Assembly (NCBI RefSeq): GCF_030160295.1
Contig: NZ_BSOB01000017.1
Span: 112,984-176,983, forward strand
Source of the DNA: Dyella acidisoli
GTDB taxonomy: Bacteria > Pseudomonadota > Gammaproteobacteria > Xanthomonadales > Rhodanobacteraceae
Direction of reading: 5' to 3'
DNA length: 64,000 nt
In this document: in pieces, positions 62,067-64,000 of the stretch
How the letters are laid out: every line of letters begins with the position of its first letter
Numbering within the stretch: position 1 is the first letter of the stretch
Notes under the pieces: generated by a model
Databases searched by the model: none
Told to the model about the DNA's origin: nothing
Seen by the model: only the letters and a program-made list of their open reading frames with translations
Program-made: the position numbers and the translations under genes

Positions 62067-64000
62067 ATGTCAAATCGTTTCGGCTTTAAGGGAAGTCGTA
62101 AATTGCTGCCAGCGATGCTTTCAGCAGCCTTGTTGTCCATGGCAGCGCATGCCGACAACACCTCCGTGGTCTCTACGCGCACGCACGCAGGCATTCAAAC
62201 CGACGTCAACCATGTTTCCAGGTTGGTCATGAATGGCTATCCGTCCATCGACGCGGCGCAGATTGCACCGCTGGAAAGTAGCAAGCCGCTGCACATCGCT
62301 GTGGGTTTGAGCTTGCGCAATACCGATCAGCTGCATAGCTTCATACAGTCGGTCAACCAGGTAGGTAGCCCGAACTATCGCCAGTTCCTGACCCCTGCCC
62401 AGTTCAAGGCGCAGTACGCCCCAACCGACGCGCAAGTCCAAGCCGTGGTGGCGCACCTGAAGGCGAATGGATTCACCAATATCACCGTCGCAGACAACAA
62501 TCTGCAGGTGGTGGCGGACGGCACGGCCATGAACGTCAATGCGGCCTTCAATGCCAACATGAAGTCTTTCGTCTTCAAGGGCGAACAGCATTTCGCCAAT
62601 GGCAATGATGTGACGGTCCCTCAGGCACTGAACGGTATCGTCGATGCCGTGCTCGGTCTGCAGAACTACGCCAAGCCGCACTTGATGATCGCACGTTCGA
62701 CCAACAATGCTGGCAGCCTAGTAAAGACGCAGGCGACTGCCGGTAGCCAGGTTGCCCATAATCCGACCGATTTCGCGTCGATCTACGATGCCGGCACCAC
62801 GCCCACCGGTTCCAAGACCACCGTGGGCATCATTACCTATGGTGACCTGACTCAGCCCATTGCAGACCTTGGCACATTTACCACTAATAACAACCTCACT
62901 GCGGTCAGTACGAAAGTGGTTCAGGCCGATGCCGGCGGCACTTACGCCGATGACCCGAACTCCGATGACGAGTGGGATCTGGACAGCCAGACCATCGTTG
63001 GGACGTCCGGTGGTGTGAAGCAACTCATTTTCTACACCGCCGCCAACGGAGACAGCAGCGATAGCGGTCTGACCATGGCCAATCTTGCATCGGCATTCAA
63101 CAAGGCCGCCTCTGACGACGTGGCGACGGTCATCAACGCGTCGCTGGGTGAAGACGAAACGGCCGCCAAAAACGATGGCTGGGCGCCGGATAGTGACAAC
63201 GCGTTTTCTCAGGCAGCTACACAGGGCCAAGTCTTCTCCATTGCTTCCGGCGATGCAGGTGTGTACCAGTGGTCGACCGATAGCTATGGAGAACCTGGCT
63301 ATGTCGAGAATAGCAGTGGCCAGGTCGAGATCAATCTGAAGCAATACAGCGTGAGCTGGCCGGCTGCCGATCCGAACGTTGTCGCGGTGGGCGGCACGAC
63401 GCTGAGCACCACCAATACCACCACGTGGGCGGGTGAAACCGTATGGAACCAAGGCCTGCAACTCGCCAGTCCCAGCAACGGTGACTACAATTATCGCCTC
63501 TGGGCAACTGGCGGTGGTGTGAGCGCGATCCAAGACGCACCGGCCTGGCAGACCACGGCACTCGGTTCGTCGGTGACCATGCGTCAGGTTCCTGACGTGG
63601 CGTTCGATGCGTCCCAGGCCACCGGCGCGAACATTATCATCAACGGTCAGAGCTCAGCTGTCGGCGGAACCAGTCTCGCCTCGCCGATCTTCGTCGGTAT
63701 CTGGGCGCGTATCGAGTCGGCGAATAACAACACGTTGGGTTTGCCGACCCCGAACATGTACAAGTACTTCAAGACGGACACTGCGCCGCTGCATGACGTG
63801 ACCGAAGGCAACAACGGCTACAACGCTGGCCAAGATGGCTCGACGACTTCCGGCACAAACGGCTATAACGCCGGCGCCGGTTACGACAACACCACCGGTT
63901 GGGGTAGCTTGGATATCAGCAAGCTCAACGCCTATGTCACCAAGTATTGGGGTGCCGCTCCGACTCCTACCCCGACCCCCACTCCTACGCCGACACCCAC
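62067..64000 (+). CDS. S53 (sedolisin/kumamolisin) serine-carboxyl protease, cut by window end
   Basis: 644 codons are visible with no stop. Signal peptide residues 1-29 (LLPAMLSAALLSMAAHA). Pro-kumamolisin activation domain about 35-210. Catalytic domain about 225-628 with the S53 triad: E302 and D306 in DDEWDLDSQTI, and S536 in GGTSLASP; the oxyanion Asp is D396 in SGDAG. The Ca-site Asp region 'LHDVTEGNNG' and 'GYDNTTGWGSLD' near the end is normal. From residue 631 a Pro-Thr repeat linker starts (PTPTPTPT), implying a further C-terminal domain beyond the window. GGGGA ribosome site before the ATG. S53 enzymes are acid-active; substrate unknown. Confidence 0.93.
   Translation, partial: MSNRFGFKGSRKLLPAMLSAALLSMAAHADNTSVVSTRTHAGIQTDVNHVSRLVMNGYPSIDAAQIAPLESSKPLHIAVGLSLRNTDQLHSFIQSVNQVGSPNYRQFLTPAQFKAQYAPTDAQVQAVVAHLKANGFTNITVADNNLQVVADGTAMNVNAAFNANMKSFVFKGEQHFANGNDVTVPQALNGIVDAVLGLQNYAKPHLMIARSTNNAGSLVKTQATAGSQVAHNPTDFASIYDAGTTPTGSKTTVGIITYGDLTQPIADLGTFTTNNNLTAVSTKVVQADAGGTYADDPNSDDEWDLDSQTIVGTSGGVKQLIFYTAANGDSSDSGLTMANLASAFNKAASDDVATVINASLGEDETAAKNDGWAPDSDNAFSQAATQGQVFSIASGDAGVYQWSTDSYGEPGYVENSSGQVEINLKQYSVSWPAADPNVVAVGGTTLSTTNTTTWAGETVWNQGLQLASPSNGDYNYRLWATGGGVSAIQDAPAWQTTALGSSVTMRQVPDVAFDASQATGANIIINGQSSAVGGTSLASPIFVGIWARIESANNNTLGLPTPNMYKYFKTDTAPLHDVTEGNNGYNAGQDGSTTSGTNGYNAGAGYDNTTGWGSLDISKLNAYVTKYWGAAPTPTPTPTPTPTP

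Overview
The window looks like a chromosome segment of a Gammaproteobacterium of the Xanthomonadales, probably a Rhodanobacteraceae (Dyella/Rhodanobacter-like). This is inferred from gene order (DUF721 - M23 peptidase - secA, then lptD-surA-pdxA-rsmA-apaG-apaH), high GC in the core, paired UbiH/UbiI-type hydroxylases, and repeat types common in that group. No species can be named from the sequence alone.

Layout. Positions 1-16523 are core genes: a truncated DUF721 protein, an M23 peptidase and secA; the outer-membrane/RNA maintenance operon lptD-surA-pdxA-rsmA-apaG-apaH on the minus strand; msrB; a minus-strand trio of a BtuM-like membrane protein, a PduO-type cobalamin adenosyltransferase and a deacetylase; and the ubiH-ubiI pair. 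A secreted dienelactone-hydrolase-like protein, a 592-bp imperfect palindrome and ispB follow. Positions 19269-24312 hold a complete glycerol regulon (glpR, glpD, glpF, glpK) with GlpR-type operators before glpD.

Positions 24313-30635 are an accessory island lying between two copies of the glpK 3' end. It carries a secreted protein and an autotransporter whose passenger has the two Asp-Thr-Gly motifs of a pepsin-like protease. After ssb there is a degraded strip with an integrase remnant, a tandem LuxR-type HTH protein, an IS3-family transposase remnant and two unknown proteins. Positions 35278-51066 are a single 5262-residue autotransporter adhesin, preceded in the same direction by a sulfotransferase. 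Next come an AraC-type regulator, a response regulator and a 7TM histidine kinase, then secreted proteins, an ECF sigma factor with its FecR-type regulator, a protein consisting only of a kumamolisin pro-domain, and a complete S53 (sedolisin) protease cut by the window end.

The most notable signal is a two-part motif, GTAGGC, then 15-16 bases, then (A/C)CGT(C/T), followed by T or A. It occurs five times, each time pointing toward a gene for an exported protein: the 25226 secreted protein, the pepsin-like autotransporter, the 56613 secreted protein, the lone pro-domain and the S53 protease. Its form (T-tract after the upstream box, CGT-type downstream box) fits an ECF sigma promoter, and the ECF/FecR pair at 58757-60360 lies among its targets. 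I infer an ECF-controlled extracellular proteolysis/surface regulon, part of which sits on the glpK-flanked island.
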